Shown: piece after piece, positions 33,825 through 47,135 of the stretch
Layout: each line of letters opens with the position of its first letter
How positions within the stretch are numbered: position 1 is the first letter of the stretch
Assembly (NCBI RefSeq): GCF_006711645.1
Contig: NZ_CP041247.1
Span: 4,278,001-4,342,000, forward strand
Length of the DNA stretch: 64,000 nt
Reading direction: 5' to 3'
From: Klebsiella electrica
Lineage (GTDB): Bacteria > Pseudomonadota > Gammaproteobacteria > Enterobacterales > Enterobacteriaceae
Made by a program: the position numbers and the translations under genes
The notes under the pieces: model-generated
The model's input: the letters and a program-made list of their open reading frames with translations, nothing else
Told to the model about the DNA's origin: nothing
Databases searched by the model: none

Positions 33825-34850
33825 CTAATCTTGCTGATTAACCTTACGCTCAATCGATTTGAGGCGTTTGTTGATCTCATCAATATTCATCACCAGCGCC
33901 GCGGTTTTACGCCACACCTTATTCGGTTGCAGCGGAATACCTGAAGAATAGACGCCAGGCTCGGTGATAGGACGCATGACCATCCCCATCCCGGTGACGG
34001 TGACTTTGTCGCAAATTTCCATATGTCCGTTAATCACGCTGGCTCCGCCAATCATGCAGTAACGGCCAATTTTCAGGCTGCCTGCCATGATAACGCCACC
34101 CGCAACGGCAGTATTGTCACCAATCACCACGTTATGCGCAATCTGACACTGGTTATCAATGATAACGCCATTGCCGATCACGGTATCATCCAGCGCACCA
34201 CGGTCAATGGTGGTACAGGCGCCGATCTCCACGCGATCGCCAATAATAACGCGACCCAGCTGCGGGATCTTCACCCAGTTACCGCGATCGTTGGCATAAC
34301 CGAAACCATCGGCACCGATCACGGTGCTGGACTGAATCAGGCAATTCTCACCGATCTCAATTTCGTGGTAAACGGTCACGTTGGCCCACAAACGGGAGCC
34401 AGCGCCAATTTTCGTCTTTTTCCCAACGAAGCACCCGGCGCCAATCACCACATTGTCAGCAAGCACAACATCAGATTCGATCACCGCGTTAGGGCCAATC
34501 GAGACATTTTTACCCAGCTTCGCCGTGGCATCAATCACCGCGCTCGGGGCGATATTCTGCGCTGGCTGCGGCGTGGTATCCAGAATTTGAGCCATACGCG
34601 CATAGGTCAGGTAGGGATTACGCACGACCAGTGCGGCGCTGTGGGCAAAAGGTAAATCATCCTGCGTCATGACAACGGCAGAAGCCTGGCAGGCGGCCAG
34701 GTGTTCACGGTACTTAGGATTGACCATGAACGTAATATGACCTGCTCTTGCAGTCTGCATGGACGCAACGCCGGTGATGACGATATCGCCATCACCGTGT
34801 AATTCTGCATCCAACTGCTGTGCCAGATCAGCCAGTCGAATAGAAGGCAT
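33825..34850 (-). CDS. lpxD: UDP-3-O-(3-hydroxymyristoyl)glucosamine N-acyltransferase
   Basis: A 341-residue left-handed beta-helix acyltransferase for the third step of lipid A synthesis. The N-terminal uridine-binding domain (about residues 1-100) precedes hexapeptide repeats, with the catalytic H239 in QIAHNVVIG, and a C-terminal helical extension follows. The gap from skp is 3 bases. Confidence 0.97.
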   Translation of the reverse strand: MPSIRLADLAQQLDAELHGDGDIVITGVASMQTARAGHITFMVNPKYREHLAACQASAVVMTQDDLPFAHSAALVVRNPYLTYARMAQILDTTPQPAQNIAPSAVIDATAKLGKNVSIGPNAVIESDVVLADNVVIGAGCFVGKKTKIGAGSRLWANVTVYHEIEIGENCLIQSSTVIGADGFGYANDRGNWVKIPQLGRVIIGDRVEIGACTTIDRGALDDTVIGNGVIIDNQCQIAHNVVIGDNTAVAGGVIMAGSLKIGRYCMIGGASVINGHMEICDKVTVTGMGMVMRPITEPGVYSSGIPLQPNKVWRKTAALVMNIDEINKRLKSIERKVNQQD

Positions 34851-34853
34851 TAC

Positions 34854-35339
34854 TTAGTTAACCTGTTTCAGCACATCAGCGGTGATGTCTTTTACATCGC
34901 TGCTGTTGTATGCAACGGCATTAGAATCAACAACCAGGTCGATGCTCTGGCTGCTCGCTACGCTTTTCACAGCAGTCTGGATACGGGTAACCAGTTTGCC
35001 GCGCTCTTCGTTGGAGCGACGTGCGCGATCCTGCTCAAAAGACTGTGCTTTCTGAGAGAAGGTCTGGCGCTGAGCCATAACGTCTTTTTCCAGCTTGGTA
35101 CGGTCAGCACCCGGTTTCATGGACTGCAGACGCTGCATCTTGGACTGCAGATCGCCTTCCATACGCTGCAGCTCGCTCGCGCGGCCTTTGAACTCGTTCT
35201 CCAGCGTGTTAGAAACGCCTGTTTTCTGGGCAACCTGCTGGAACAGGCTGTTCATGTTAACCATTGCAATTTTATCTGCCGCCTGAGCGGAAGTTACCAT
35301 TGCTAAACCCAGACCTGCAGCTAATAACCACTTTTTCAC
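34854..35339 (-). CDS. skp: Periplasmic chaperone Skp
   Basis: A 161-residue trimeric jellyfish-shaped chaperone that carries unfolded outer-membrane proteins to the Bam complex. The signal peptide is [20 protein letters not shown], followed by mature ADKIAMVNM. Long charged helices in the middle form the tentacles. The start is GTG with AAGGAG upstream. It sits between bamA and lpxD. Confidence 0.96.
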   Translation of the reverse strand: MKKWLLAAGLGLAMVTSAQAADKIAMVNMNSLFQQVAQKTGVSNTLENEFKGRASELQRMEGDLQSKMQRLQSMKPGADRTKLEKDVMAQRQTFSQKAQSFEQDRARRSNEERGKLVTRIQTAVKSVASSQSIDLVVDSNAVAYNSSDVKDITADVLKQVN

Positions 35340-35393
35340 AATTAACTCCTTACCATCCCATGAGTACCCAGGGGTACCGTTATTTGCGTGGCC

Positions 35394-35417
35394 AGGCGAT
35401 AACCGTAATTATCGCCT
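35394..35417. other. Hairpin between bamA and skp
   Basis: AGGCGATAA and TTATCGCCT form a perfect 9-bp stem around CCGTAA, with a poor U-tract. A second palindrome, GTACCC-AG-GGGTAC, lies at about 35364-35377. Probably an attenuator or processing site that tunes skp relative to bamA (inference). Confidence 0.45.
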
Positions 35418-35461
35418 AAAGTCAGCGCTATACTGCACTTACATTCCATTGCCGCCCGCAA

Positions 35462-37909
<2,448 letters not shown>

Positions 37910-37922
37910 CTAACAAACTCTC

Positions 37923-39275
37923 TTACAACCGAGAGAAATCATTGAAAAGTGCAAGCCCCATTAACAACACCAGCAGTATTGAGCCAATGCGATAACTAAA
38001 GTCTTGAACTCGCTCGGATACCGGCCCGCCCTTCAGCTTTTCAATCGCCAAAAATAGCAGGTGCCCCCCGTCCAGGACGGGAAGCGGGAACAGATTGATT
38101 ATCCCGAGGTTCACGCTAATCAGCGCAAGGAACATCAGATAGTAAATCAACCCAAACTCCGCTGACATTCCAGCCCCCTGGGCGATAGAAATCGGCCCGC
38201 TGAGGTTGTTCAGTTTGACATCACCGGTTATCAATTTACCCAGCATCCTGACGGTTAATGACATCAGTTGCCAGGTTTTATCCGTGGCTTCAGCAATGGC
38301 GGCAAACGGCCCGTACTGACGCACTGTCTTATATTCATCAGGCAGCGGGATGACCTTAGGTACAACCCCTGCAAACCCTTCGGCTTGACCTTTTGCGGAT
38401 CGGCTATCTGGCGTCAGCGTAACAGACGAGGGACTCCCCTGTCGCTCGATCTCCAGAACCAGCGCCTTACCCGGATTATCACGCACCAGATTGACAAACG
38501 TCATCCACTGCGTTAACGGTTGACCATCGACTTTAACGATCCTGTCGCCCGCTTGCAAACCGGCCTTCTGCGCCGCCGAACCAGATTGTACTTCAGCCAG
38601 CACCGTATCAATCTGCGCGCTGCGAGGCTGAATGCCCAGCGATGTCACCGGATCTTGTTTATCCGGCTCAAACGCCCAGTGCCGCAGATCGAGGATTTTA
38701 TCCTGGCGCTGACTGCTCCCGAAAGGGGCGAGCGTAACTATTGTTTGCTCGTCGCCTATCTTCGAGACCAGCGCCATACGCACTGCATCCCAATCAGGCG
38801 TTTCGATGCCATCTATCGCTTTAAGTTCCGTACCTTTTGCAATTTGTGCATGCGCGGCAATCGAGTCGGGTACTATTTCACCAACAACCGGACGTACGCC
38901 AGGGACGCCGATAATAAAGACCAGCCAGTAGGCAAAGATGGCAAAAATGAAGTTCGCGACAGGACCAGCGGCAATGATGGCCGCACGCTGGCCAACGGTT
39001 TTGTTATTGAAAGCGTAGTGGCGCATCTCAGGCACCACCGGCTCGACGCGTTCGTCGAGCATTTTGACATAGCCGCCGAGTGGAATAAGAGCGATGACGA
39101 ATTCCGTTCCCTGCTTGTCAAAACGTCGCCATAACGCTTTACCAAAGCCGATGGAAAAGCGTTCAACGCGAACGCCGCAGCGACGAGCCACCCAGAAATG
39201 GCCAAACTCATGCACGGTGATCAATACGCCCAGCGCAATGATAAAGGCAGCCAAATTCCAGAGAACGCTTAGCAT
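37923..39275 (-). CDS. rseP: Site-2 intramembrane protease RseP
   Basis: A 450-residue inner-membrane zinc metalloprotease that makes the second cut in anti-sigma factor RseA and so releases sigma-E. The zinc motif HEFGH is at residues 22-26 and the LDGGH ligand segment near residue 401. Two periplasmic PDZ domains lie between (SLGIQPR and [15 protein letters not shown]). The start at 39275 (MLSVLWNLA) gives the family length; the longer frame overlaps cdsA. Confidence 0.97.
   Translation of the reverse strand: MLSVLWNLAAFIIALGVLITVHEFGHFWVARRCGVRVERFSIGFGKALWRRFDKQGTEFVIALIPLGGYVKMLDERVEPVVPEMRHYAFNNKTVGQRAAIIAAGPVANFIFAIFAYWLVFIIGVPGVRPVVGEIVPDSIAAHAQIAKGTELKAIDGIETPDWDAVRMALVSKIGDEQTIVTLAPFGSSQRQDKILDLRHWAFEPDKQDPVTSLGIQPRSAQIDTVLAEVQSGSAAQKAGLQAGDRIVKVDGQPLTQWMTFVNLVRDNPGKALVLEIERQGSPSSVTLTPDSRSAKGQAEGFAGVVPKVIPLPDEYKTVRQYGPFAAIAEATDKTWQLMSLTVRMLGKLITGDVKLNNLSGPISIAQGAGMSAEFGLIYYLMFLALISVNLGIINLFPLPVLDGGHLLFLAIEKLKGGPVSERVQDFSYRIGSILLVLLMGLALFNDFSRL
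38802..38829 (-). promoter_or_regulatory. Candidate sigma-E promoter inside rseP, upstream of bamA
   Basis: GGAACTT (38823-38829) and TCGAA (38802-38806) are separated by exactly 16 bp, the spacing of sigma-E promoters; the -10 differs from TCTGA/TCAAA by one or two bases. It would transcribe bamA-skp-lpxD-fabZ-lpxAB. E. coli is known to have sigma-E control of bamA; the exact site is my inference. Confidence 0.5.
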
Positions 39276-39286
39276 AAAACCTTCCG

Positions 39287-40144
39287 TCAAATCGTCCTGA
39301 AGACCAACAATAGCAGACAAGCAAACACCGGTACCGCCGCCGTCAGGCTGTCGATACGATCGAGTATTCCACCGTGTCCGGGAATCAGATGACCGCTATC
39401 CTTAATGCCGGCCTCTCGCTTAAACATACTCTCTGTCAGATCGCCGAGCACTGAGGCCAGCGCCGCAACAACGGAACAAACCAGCAATACCGTTGGCGTA
39501 ACATCCAGATTCGCCCACTGACCGTAGGCCCAGGAGATGATCGCCGCCGTCACCAGGCCACCGAAGAAACCCTGCCAGGTTTTACCCGGAGACACTTTCG
39601 GTGCCAGCTTATGCTTGCCGAACATCTTGCCAAACACATAGGCGCCAGAGTCCGCGCCCCAGACCAGAATCATCACGTACAGCAGCCACAGCGCGCCGCT
39701 GTAATGGTTATCCGCATAATGCCAGGCGCGCAGCACCAGCATGCCCCAGAAGAACGGGACGATAGTCAGAATACCAAAGATCAGACGCAGCGCTTTCGAG
39801 TTGCGCCAGAAAGCAGCGGACGCCGGGTAAGAAAGCACCAGCAGCAGCGCCACAATCCACCAGCCAAACGACGCCCAGAGCGATCCTTCAACCAGCGGTT
39901 GATGAACGTCATAGTGATATTCCGGCATCAGGAAAAGCATCAACGCCAGTAGCAGGCCACACAGCAGCGCCAGCCAGATGCGTTGTGAAGTTGAAGTGAA
40001 ACCGCTAAATTGCCCCCACTCCCACGCAGCGAGCATACACACCACGAGCGTGACGATGGCAAAACCCGCAGGTGGCAACAGAAAAAGCGCCGCAATCACC
40101 ACGGGAATTAAAACGAAAGCCGATATCAGGCGATACTTCAGCAA
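39287..40144 (-). CDS. cdsA: Phosphatidate cytidylyltransferase
   Basis: A 285-residue inner-membrane enzyme that makes CDP-diacylglycerol from phosphatidate and CTP. About eight transmembrane segments; the family signature [20 protein letters not shown] with a following DRIDS lies near residue 250. The start is TTG, which I also recall for E. coli. It is 12 bases after uppS and just before rseP. Confidence 0.96.
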   Translation of the reverse strand: MLKYRLISAFVLIPVVIAALFLLPPAGFAIVTLVVCMLAAWEWGQFSGFTSTSQRIWLALLCGLLLALMLFLMPEYHYDVHQPLVEGSLWASFGWWIVALLLVLSYPASAAFWRNSKALRLIFGILTIVPFFWGMLVLRAWHYADNHYSGALWLLYVMILVWGADSGAYVFGKMFGKHKLAPKVSPGKTWQGFFGGLVTAAIISWAYGQWANLDVTPTVLLVCSVVAALASVLGDLTESMFKREAGIKDSGHLIPGHGGILDRIDSLTAAVPVFACLLLLVFRTI

Positions 40145-40156
40145 AAGTAACCCCCA

Positions 40157-40915
40157 TCAGGCATGATTGCCACCCGGCTCAGTGCCGCCGAAACGACGCT
40201 CTCGATTAACAAAGGCATGGAGTGCACCTTCAAAGTCCTGTTCAGCAAAATCGGGCCAAAGAACATCGGTAAAGTAAAGTTCGGCATACGCAATTTGCCA
40301 AATCAAAAAATTACTGATGCGATGCTCTCCCCCGGTCCTAATAACTAAATCTACAGGTGCCAGTTCATGCATACAGACCTGCTGACTCAGCATGTCTTCC
40401 GTGATCTGTTCGGGCTGAAGTAACCCGTTCTGAACCTGTCTTGCCAGATTGCGGACACCCTGAATAATATCCCAGCGCCCACCGTAGTTCGCCGCAATAT
40501 TCAGCGTTAAGCCCGTGTTGTTCTCCGTCAGCGCTTCCGCTTTGCGGATACGCTCCTGCAGGCGAGCATTAAAACGCGTCGTCTCGCCGATGATCCGCAG
40601 GCGGACGTTATGCCGATGCAGGCTTTTCACTTCGCTATCCAGCGCCCAAACGAACAGCTCCATCAGGGCACTGACTTCCTGCTCGGGGCGGTTCCAGTTC
40701 TCGCTGCTGAATGCATACAGCGTCAACGCTTCAATACCATTATTCGCCGCGAAGGAGACCGCGCGACGAACCGACTTCGCCCCGGCTTTATGGCCGAATG
40801 CGCGAATTTTTCCTTGCTGTTTCGCCCAACGACCGTTGCCGTCCATGATAATGGCGACATGACGACAGCCATGTGCAGGCGATATTTCGCTGACAGTGTG
40901 ATTAGCAGACAACAT
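40157..40915 (-). CDS. uppS: Undecaprenyl diphosphate synthase
   Basis: A 252-residue cis-prenyltransferase that makes the C55 carrier lipid for peptidoglycan, O-antigen and capsule. The catalytic aspartate D25 lies in IIMDGNGRWAK, and the RxxRxSxxxxW-like IRTGGEHRISNFLIWQ segment near residue 195 binds IPP. The start at 40915 (MLSANH) fits family length; 40933 (MDLKRV) and 40954 are in-frame alternatives and none has a good ribosome site. Confidence 0.95.
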   Translation of the reverse strand: MLSANHTVSEISPAHGCRHVAIIMDGNGRWAKQQGKIRAFGHKAGAKSVRRAVSFAANNGIEALTLYAFSSENWNRPEQEVSALMELFVWALDSEVKSLHRHNVRLRIIGETTRFNARLQERIRKAEALTENNTGLTLNIAANYGGRWDIIQGVRNLARQVQNGLLQPEQITEDMLSQQVCMHELAPVDLVIRTGGEHRISNFLIWQIAYAELYFTDVLWPDFAEQDFEGALHAFVNRERRFGGTEPGGNHA

Positions 40916-41043
40916 AACGCGTTTTAAGTCCATAATAAGGATTAGCCAAGCCACTAAACGCGAGCAACCGGTCAGCGCTGTATACGCATTTTTATCCAGT
41001 GCCGAAGCTACAGCTCATCGCAGAGAACAACCCAAAGCTTTAC

Positions 41044-41069
41044 GCAAAAAAGCCGTGTTTTTCCACGGC
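41044..41069 (-). terminator. Terminator downstream of dxr
   Basis: GCCGTG-GAAAAA-CACGGC followed by T6 on the minus strand. It lies about 95 bases after the dxr stop. Confidence 0.88.
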
Positions 41070-41107
41070 CACCACAATCTTTTACAACAAAATGCAACGA
41101 TTGGGTG
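41044..41107 (-). ncRNA. Candidate short RNA or uppS attenuator between dxr and uppS
   Basis: A promoter (described separately) would start a transcript near 41107. It folds into a hairpin (CAATC with GATTG, extended by the flanking ACC/GGT) and ends in the terminator at 41044-41069, giving about 60 nt. It may be a free RNA or an attenuating leader of uppS. Inference from sequence only. Confidence 0.3.
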
Positions 41108-41113
41108 GCGCAG

Positions 41114-41142
41114 ACTATATCACTGAAGCCCAGCGCCCACAA
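41114..41142 (-). promoter_or_regulatory. Extended -10 promoter after dxr
   Basis: TTGTGG (41137-41142), a 17-bp spacer and TATAGT (41114-41119) preceded by TGA, i.e. an extended -10. It reads toward uppS through a terminator that begins about 40 bases downstream. Confidence 0.55.
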
Positions 41143-41164
41143 ATATCACAGCGTAGCGTGAGGT

Positions 41165-42367
41165 TCAGCCCCGCGTTGTCAGATGTTTAATCTGCTTCCC
41201 GGCAACGACTCTGGCCTGAGCGTCAATAACCAGCACCTCATCAATGCTTTGCGGTTCATCCAGCGTCAGCTGATCCAGTACTGCCAGGTTGACTCCCGCA
41301 ATGTCGGTAAAGCGAATCTCTTCAGCCAGGAAGGCTGCCACTGAGATTTCATTTGCCGCATTCAGCGCCGTTGTCGCCGCCTGACCGTGATCGAATGCGT
41401 CCATCGCCAGTTTGAGACACGGATAGCGCCCGTAGTCCGGCGCGGAAAAGCTCAGGTGGCTCAACTGACAGAAGTCTAACGCTGGCACGCCAGAATTCAG
41501 GCGATCTGGCCAGCCCATCGTATGGGCGATAGGCGTGCGCATATCCGGTTCACCGAGTTGCGCGATGACGCTGCCGTCAAGATAACGCACCATCGAGTGA
41601 ATGACAGACTGCGGGTGGATCAACACTTCCATCTGCCGGGCTGAAGCGTTGAACAGCCAGCGGGCTTCGATATATTCCAGCCCTTTGTTCATCATCGTGG
41701 CGGAATCGACAGAGATTTTGCGTCCCATTGACCAGTTGGGGTGACGGCAGGCCTGATCCGGCGTCATCGCCGCCAGTTCCGCTATCGCCGTTTCCCGGAA
41801 AGGACCACCGGAACCGGTCAGCAGAATCGACGAAACGCCATTCTGCGTTAAGTCAGCGTATCCAAGATTATGCTGTACGGTTACCGGCATACTCTGAAAA
41901 ATCGCGTTATGTTCGCTGTCCACGGGCAGCAGGTGCGCGCCGTACTGCTGCACAGCATCCATAAACAGGCGCCCGCAGGTGACCAGCGACTCTTTATTCG
42001 CCAGCAGCACCGTTTTGCCGGCACGGATGGCCGCCAGCGTTGGCACCAGTCCCGCAGCTCCCACAATCGCCGCCATCACCTGGTCAACGTCGTTCAGCGC
42101 AGCCACTTCCGCGGCAGCGTGCTGGCCGCTCAATACCTCAGTGCGGCTACCGTTTTCACGCAGGCGGATGCGCAGCGCGTCGGCGCTTTGAACATCGTCC
42201 ATCACCGCGTAGCGGGGAGAGAATTCCAGACATTGTTCAACCATGCGGTCGACATTTTTCCCTGCGACCAGCGCGGCGATGGAAAAGCGATCGGGGTTAT
42301 GGCGCACCACATCCAGCGTGCTGCAGCCAATTGAACCGGTCGAACCGAGAACGGTTAATTGCTTCAT
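41165..42367 (-). CDS. dxr: 1-deoxy-D-xylulose 5-phosphate reductoisomerase
   Basis: A 400-residue NADPH-dependent enzyme making 2-C-methyl-D-erythritol 4-phosphate, the committed step of the MEP isoprenoid pathway and the target of fosmidomycin. The NADPH motif GSTGSIG is at residues 8-14; metal/substrate residues lie in [11 protein letters not shown] and in [10 protein letters not shown]. Its isoprenoid product feeds UppS next door. Confidence 0.97.
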   Translation of the reverse strand: MKQLTVLGSTGSIGCSTLDVVRHNPDRFSIAALVAGKNVDRMVEQCLEFSPRYAVMDDVQSADALRIRLRENGSRTEVLSGQHAAAEVAALNDVDQVMAAIVGAAGLVPTLAAIRAGKTVLLANKESLVTCGRLFMDAVQQYGAHLLPVDSEHNAIFQSMPVTVQHNLGYADLTQNGVSSILLTGSGGPFRETAIAELAAMTPDQACRHPNWSMGRKISVDSATMMNKGLEYIEARWLFNASARQMEVLIHPQSVIHSMVRYLDGSVIAQLGEPDMRTPIAHTMGWPDRLNSGVPALDFCQLSHLSFSAPDYGRYPCLKLAMDAFDHGQAATTALNAANEISVAAFLAEEIRFTDIAGVNLAVLDQLTLDEPQSIDEVLVIDAQARVVAGKQIKHLTTRG

Positions 42368-42604
42368 GAGATGTCCAGAAGAATTGAGACAGGATAAAAA
42401 GAAAAACGCCGCCAGTAGCCCTTACGCCACAATCATCCGGGAGCAGGTCGGCGGTCTATCACCTTCGGCAAGCATGCCAGAGGCTACAGGGCCGACCGTG
42501 TTAACACAATCCCAGGAATTGAGCGTTCGGTCTTCTGTACGGCGTTTCAGACTTAACACCCGCAGCCCATGAAAATGGCAGGCGGCGAGCGTATCGGCAG
42601 AGAA
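42368..42604. other. Intergenic stretch between frr and dxr
   Basis: 237 bases without a convincing gene. A 10-bp palindrome GTGTTAACAC lies at about 42498-42507, and a GGCGGCGTTTTTCTTTTT run sits just upstream of dxr without a clear partner arm. I see no obvious promoter. Confidence 0.5.
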
Positions 42605-43162
42605 TCAGAACTGCATCAGTTCCGCTTCTTTATCTGTCAGCGCCGCATCCACTTTCTTGATGGCGGCGTCAGTCATTTTCTGCACGTCGTCCTGAGAACG
42701 GCGATCGTCATCTTCGCTGATCTCTTTATCTTTCAACAGCGCTTTTACTTTATCATTGGCGTCACGACGCACGTTACGCACGGCAACACGCGCTTGTTCG
42801 GCTTCACCGCGAACGATCTTCGTCAGATCCTTACGACGTTCTTCGGTCAGCGGCGGCAACGGAACACGGATGTCGCTGCCCGCAGAGCTTGGGTTCAGAC
42901 CGAGATCGGAAGCCATGATCGCTTTCTCAACGGCCGGGCTCATGGAGCGATCGAACACGTTGATTTTCAGAGTACGGGAGTCTTCCACCGTGACGCTTGC
43001 CAGCTGACGCAGCGGCGTCGGCGTGCCGTAGTATTCTACGACGATGCCATCCAGCAGGCTGGGAGAAGCACGACCCGTGCGTATTTTGCTGATTTGGGTT
43101 TTGAACGCTTCGACGCATTTTTCCATGCGTACTTCAGCATCTTTTCTGATATCGCTAATCAC
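42605..43162 (-). CDS. frr: Ribosome recycling factor
   Basis: A 185-residue tRNA-shaped factor that, with EF-G, splits post-termination ribosomes. It is a helical domain I with a small beta domain inserted near residues 30-105; the signature [13 protein letters not shown] is visible. The start is GTG at 43162 with AAGGA nine bases upstream, whereas I recall ATG in E. coli. It lies between pyrH and dxr. Confidence 0.97.
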   Translation of the reverse strand: MISDIRKDAEVRMEKCVEAFKTQISKIRTGRASPSLLDGIVVEYYGTPTPLRQLASVTVEDSRTLKINVFDRSMSPAVEKAIMASDLGLNPSSAGSDIRVPLPPLTEERRKDLTKIVRGEAEQARVAVRNVRRDANDKVKALLKDKEISEDDDRRSQDDVQKMTDAAIKKVDAALTDKEAELMQF

Positions 43163-43312
43163 GTTACGAATCCTTGAAAACTTGTCTCAGACAGACCAGA
43201 CGGTCGCTCACCGCGAAAGTGAGCTAAGTATAGTCAGATTTAATGCAAATCACCGGGCAATCAGCCCGCGAAAGTAAGGCGGAATATTACCCGGATTTGG
43301 CACTGACGGGAA

Positions 43313-44038
43313 TTATTCCGTAATCAGTGTGCCTTCTTTTTCGCCCATCACCACGCGACGCAGTGCGCCAGGTTTATTCATGTTGAAAACGCGAATCGGC
43401 AATTTATGGTCACGCGCCAGGGTAAAGGCGGCCAAATCCATGACTTTCAGCTCTTTATCGAGCACTTCGCTGTAGGTCAGCTGATCGTACATGGTGGCAG
43501 ACGGGTCTTTGGCCGGATCAGCGGTAAACACACCGTCGACTTTGGTGGCTTTCAGCACCACATCAGCTTCGATTTCAATACCGCGCAGGCAGGCAGCGGA
43601 ATCGGTGGTGAAGAACGGGTTACCGGTACCGGCGGAAAGAATCACCACGCGATTATTACGCAGCAGGCTGATGGCCTCTGCCCAGCTGTAGTTATCACAC
43701 ACGCCATTCAGCGGAATCGCTGACATCAGGCGAGCGTTCACATAGGCGCGATGCAGTGAGTCACGCATTGCAAGGCCGTTCATCACCGTTGCCAGCATGC
43801 CCATGTGGTCGCCCACAACGCGGTTCATACCCGCTTTCGCCAGCCCAGCACCACGGAACAGGTTACCACCACCAATCACTACACCAACCTGAATACCCAG
43901 TTCAACCAGTTCTTTGATTTCCTGAGCCATACGGTCAAGTATGCTTGCATCAATACCGAAGCCTTCCGAACCCTGCAGAGCTTCGCCACTTAACTTAAGC
44001 AGAATACGTTTGTAGACGGGTTTTGCATTGGTAGCCAT
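43313..44038 (-). CDS. pyrH: Uridylate kinase (UMP kinase)
   Basis: A 241-residue hexameric amino-acid-kinase-family enzyme that phosphorylates UMP to UDP; it is allosterically activated by GTP and inhibited by UTP. Landmarks: [13 protein letters not shown] (residues 11-23), [12 protein letters not shown], and [17 protein letters not shown]. It is between tsf and frr. Confidence 0.97.
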   Translation of the reverse strand: MATNAKPVYKRILLKLSGEALQGSEGFGIDASILDRMAQEIKELVELGIQVGVVIGGGNLFRGAGLAKAGMNRVVGDHMGMLATVMNGLAMRDSLHRAYVNARLMSAIPLNGVCDNYSWAEAISLLRNNRVVILSAGTGNPFFTTDSAACLRGIEIEADVVLKATKVDGVFTADPAKDPSATMYDQLTYSEVLDKELKVMDLAAFTLARDHKLPIRVFNMNKPGALRRVVMGEKEGTLITE

Positions 44039-44149
44039 GTTTCTTTCCTGAGACTGTCAACGAGTGAGATGAGTTAATTCTGGCGACATTGTATGCCGCT
44101 TTTCAGCACAGCCACTATAAGCGATGAGCTGAATTTACAAAACGGGCGC

Positions 44150-44180
44150 AAAAAGAAGCCGCCCTCAGGCGGCTCCTTTT
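44150..44180 (-). terminator. Terminator after tsf
   Basis: GGAGCCGCC-TGAG-GGCGGCTTC followed by TTTTT on the minus strand, immediately after the tsf stop. Confidence 0.88.
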
Positions 44181-44185
44181 GAAAA

Positions 44186-45037
44186 TTAAGACTGCTTGGA
44201 CATCGCAGCAACTTCTGCTGCAAAGTCAGTCTCAACTTTCTCGATGCCTTCGCCCACTTCAAAGCGGATGAAGCCAGTAACGTCGGCATTGTGCTCTTTC
44301 AGCAGCTGAGCAACAGATTTGCTCGGGTCCATAACGAAAGGCTGGCCGGTCAGAGAAACTTCGCCGGTGAATTTCTTCATGCGGCCTTCAACCATTTTCT
44401 CAGCGATTTCTTTCGGCTTACCAGACTGCATCGCGATGTCCAGCTGAACCTGGTACTCTTTCTCTACCACTTCAGCAGACACGTCTTCCGGCTTAACGAA
44501 TTCCGGCTTGCTTGCAGCGATGTGCATTGCCAGCTGTTTAACCAGCTCCTGGTCAGCGCCTTTAGCCGCAACCAGAACGCCGATACGCGCGCCGTGCTGG
44601 TATGAACCCAGAACTTCGCCTTCCAGGGCCGCAACGCGACGGATGTTGATGTTCTCACCGATTTTAGCAACCAGCGCAACACGCTCTTCTTCGAACTGTG
44701 CTTTCAGAACTTCAACGTCGGTGATTTTACCAGCCACAGCTGCGTCCAGAACTTTGTTAGCAAATGCCTGGAAACCGCCATCTTTAGCAACGAAGTCAGT
44801 CTGGCAGTTAACTTCCAGAATGATGCCGTAGGTGCCGTCGATTTTAGTGATGATCACGCCGTCAGCAGCAACGTTGCCTGCTTTCTTAGCTGCTTTGATC
44901 GCACCGGATTTACGCATGTTTTCGATTGCCAGCTCGATGTCGCCGTTCGCTTCGGTCAGCGCTTTCTTGCAATCCATCATGCCTGCGCCAGTACGCTCAC
45001 GCAGCTCTTTTACCAGGGATGCGGTAATTTCAGCCAT
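44186..45037 (-). CDS. tsf: Elongation factor Ts
   Basis: The 283-residue guanine nucleotide exchange factor for EF-Tu. The N-terminal UBA-like domain (residues 1-54, [20 protein letters not shown]) and the core motif [10 protein letters not shown] with the Asp-Phe that displaces Mg are present. It is co-transcribed with rpsB, with a partial terminator in between. Confidence 0.97.
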   Translation of the reverse strand: MAEITASLVKELRERTGAGMMDCKKALTEANGDIELAIENMRKSGAIKAAKKAGNVAADGVIITKIDGTYGIILEVNCQTDFVAKDGGFQAFANKVLDAAVAGKITDVEVLKAQFEEERVALVAKIGENINIRRVAALEGEVLGSYQHGARIGVLVAAKGADQELVKQLAMHIAASKPEFVKPEDVSAEVVEKEYQVQLDIAMQSGKPKEIAEKMVEGRMKKFTGEVSLTGQPFVMDPSKSVAQLLKEHNADVTGFIRFEVGEGIEKVETDFAAEVAAMSKQS

Positions 45038-45092
45038 TCTTAAATCCTCGGGAGATGTGAACTGCCCGGCCGGGGGCCAAACAGTATAAATT

Positions 45093-45118
45093 GAAAAAAG
45101 GGGCCAAAAATGGGCCCC
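45093..45118 (-). terminator. Attenuating terminator between rpsB and tsf
   Basis: GGGGCC-CATTTTT-GGCCCC followed by T6 on the minus strand. Since tsf is normally expressed from the rpsB promoter, partial read-through is expected. Confidence 0.75.
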
Positions 45119-45154
45119 TATTCATACACGGTACTAATAAGGGGTGAAACCTTA

Positions 45155-46045
<891 letters not shown>

Positions 46046-46051
46046 GCGCGC

Positions 46052-46060
46052 TTTATACCA
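46052..46060 (-). promoter_or_regulatory. rpsB promoter (extended -10)
   Basis: TGGTATAAA on the minus strand is an extended -10; the -35 region (TTGGTT about 18 bp upstream) is weak, as expected for this promoter class. A GC-rich discriminator GCGCGCC follows, which suggests stringent control. Confidence 0.7.
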
Positions 46061-46202
46061 CAAAATCCGATCGGAAACCAACTGTTGTTGACGCTGAGTG
46101 CTGTTAATGATTCTCAATTTGGCACCAGGACACCCGGACTGTTAACATTGGCAGGAATAACTCTATTATTGTCGAAAAAACCGACACAGCTGGACACAAT
46201 CC

Positions 46203-46997
46203 ATGGCTATATCTATCAAAACATCTGAAGACATCGAAAAAATGCGCGTCGCCGGCCGCCTGGCCGCTGAAGTGCTGGAAATGATCGAACCCTACGTTAA
46301 ACCTGGGGTCAGCACCGGCGAACTGGACCGTATCTGTAACGATTACATTGTTAACGAACAGAAAGCGATCTCCGCCTGCCTCGGCTACCACGGCTACCCG
46401 AAATCCGTCTGTATCTCTATTAACGAAGTCGTCTGTCACGGGATTCCTGACGACGAAAAACTGTTGAAAGACGGCGACATCGTCAACATTGATGTCACGG
46501 TCATTAAGGATGATTTCCACGGCGACACCTCTAAAATGTTCATCGTCGGCAAACCGACGATTCTTGGCGAGCGCCTGTGCCGCATCACTCAGGAAAGCCT
46601 GTATCTGGCCCTGAAGATGGTTAAGCCGGGAATTAACCTGCGCGCCATCGGCGCAGCCATCCAGAAATTCGTCGAAGCGGAAGGTTTCTCGGTGGTGCGT
46701 GAGTATTGCGGTCACGGTATCGGTCGTGGTTTCCATGAAGAGCCGCAGGTGCTGCACTACGACTCGCCTGAGACCAATGTGGTGCTCAAGCCAGGCATGA
46801 CCTTTACCATCGAACCGATGGTCAATGCCGGCAAGAAAGAGATCCGCAGTATGAAAGACGGCTGGACGGTGAAAACCAAAGACCGGAGCTTGTCTGCGCA
46901 GTACGAGCATACTATTGTGGTGACAGAGAACGGCTGCGAGATTCTGACGCTACGCAAGGATGACACCATCCCGGCGATAATCTCGCACAACGCATAA
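46203..46997 (+). CDS. map: Methionine aminopeptidase type I
   Basis: A 264-residue pita-bread-fold metalloprotease that removes the initiator methionine from nascent proteins. The substrate His79 (VCHGIP) and metal ligands D97 (IVNIDVTV), D108 (HGDTS), H171, E204 and E235 (EHTIVVT) are present by family numbering. It is divergent from rpsB with about 320 bases between the genes. Confidence 0.97.
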   Translation: MAISIKTSEDIEKMRVAGRLAAEVLEMIEPYVKPGVSTGELDRICNDYIVNEQKAISACLGYHGYPKSVCISINEVVCHGIPDDEKLLKDGDIVNIDVTVIKDDFHGDTSKMFIVGKPTILGERLCRITQESLYLALKMVKPGINLRAIGAAIQKFVEAEGFSVVREYCGHGIGRGFHEEPQVLHYDSPETNVVLKPGMTFTIEPMVNAGKKEIRSMKDGWTVKTKDRSLSAQYEHTIVVTENGCEILTLRKDDTIPAIISHNA

Positions 46998-46999
46998 CG

Positions 47000-47025
47000 A
47001 AAAGCCGGCGCCCGCCGGCTTTTTT
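47000..47025 (+). terminator. Terminator after map
   Basis: AAAGCCGGCG-CC-CGCCGGCTTTTTT, beginning a few bases after the map stop. It is the first of three hairpins before glnD. Confidence 0.9.
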
Positions 47026-47027
47026 AT

Positions 47028-47096
47028 GACGGGCGTCCTGCCCGTCACCCTACGGGCCGCCGCAGGCGACGTTAAAAATCGCTCCCGGCGATTTTT
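47028..47096 (+). other. Two further hairpins between map and glnD
   Basis: GACGGGC-GTCCT-GCCCGTC (47028-47046) is a hairpin without a U-tract. AAAAATCGC-TCCCG-GCGATTTTTT (47074-47096) is a second terminator-like hairpin that ends only 40 bases before the glnD start. Confidence 0.65.
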
Positions 47097-47135
47097 TATG
47101 GGCGATAGTTGATAGTTTTTTCATATGGTGACGCG

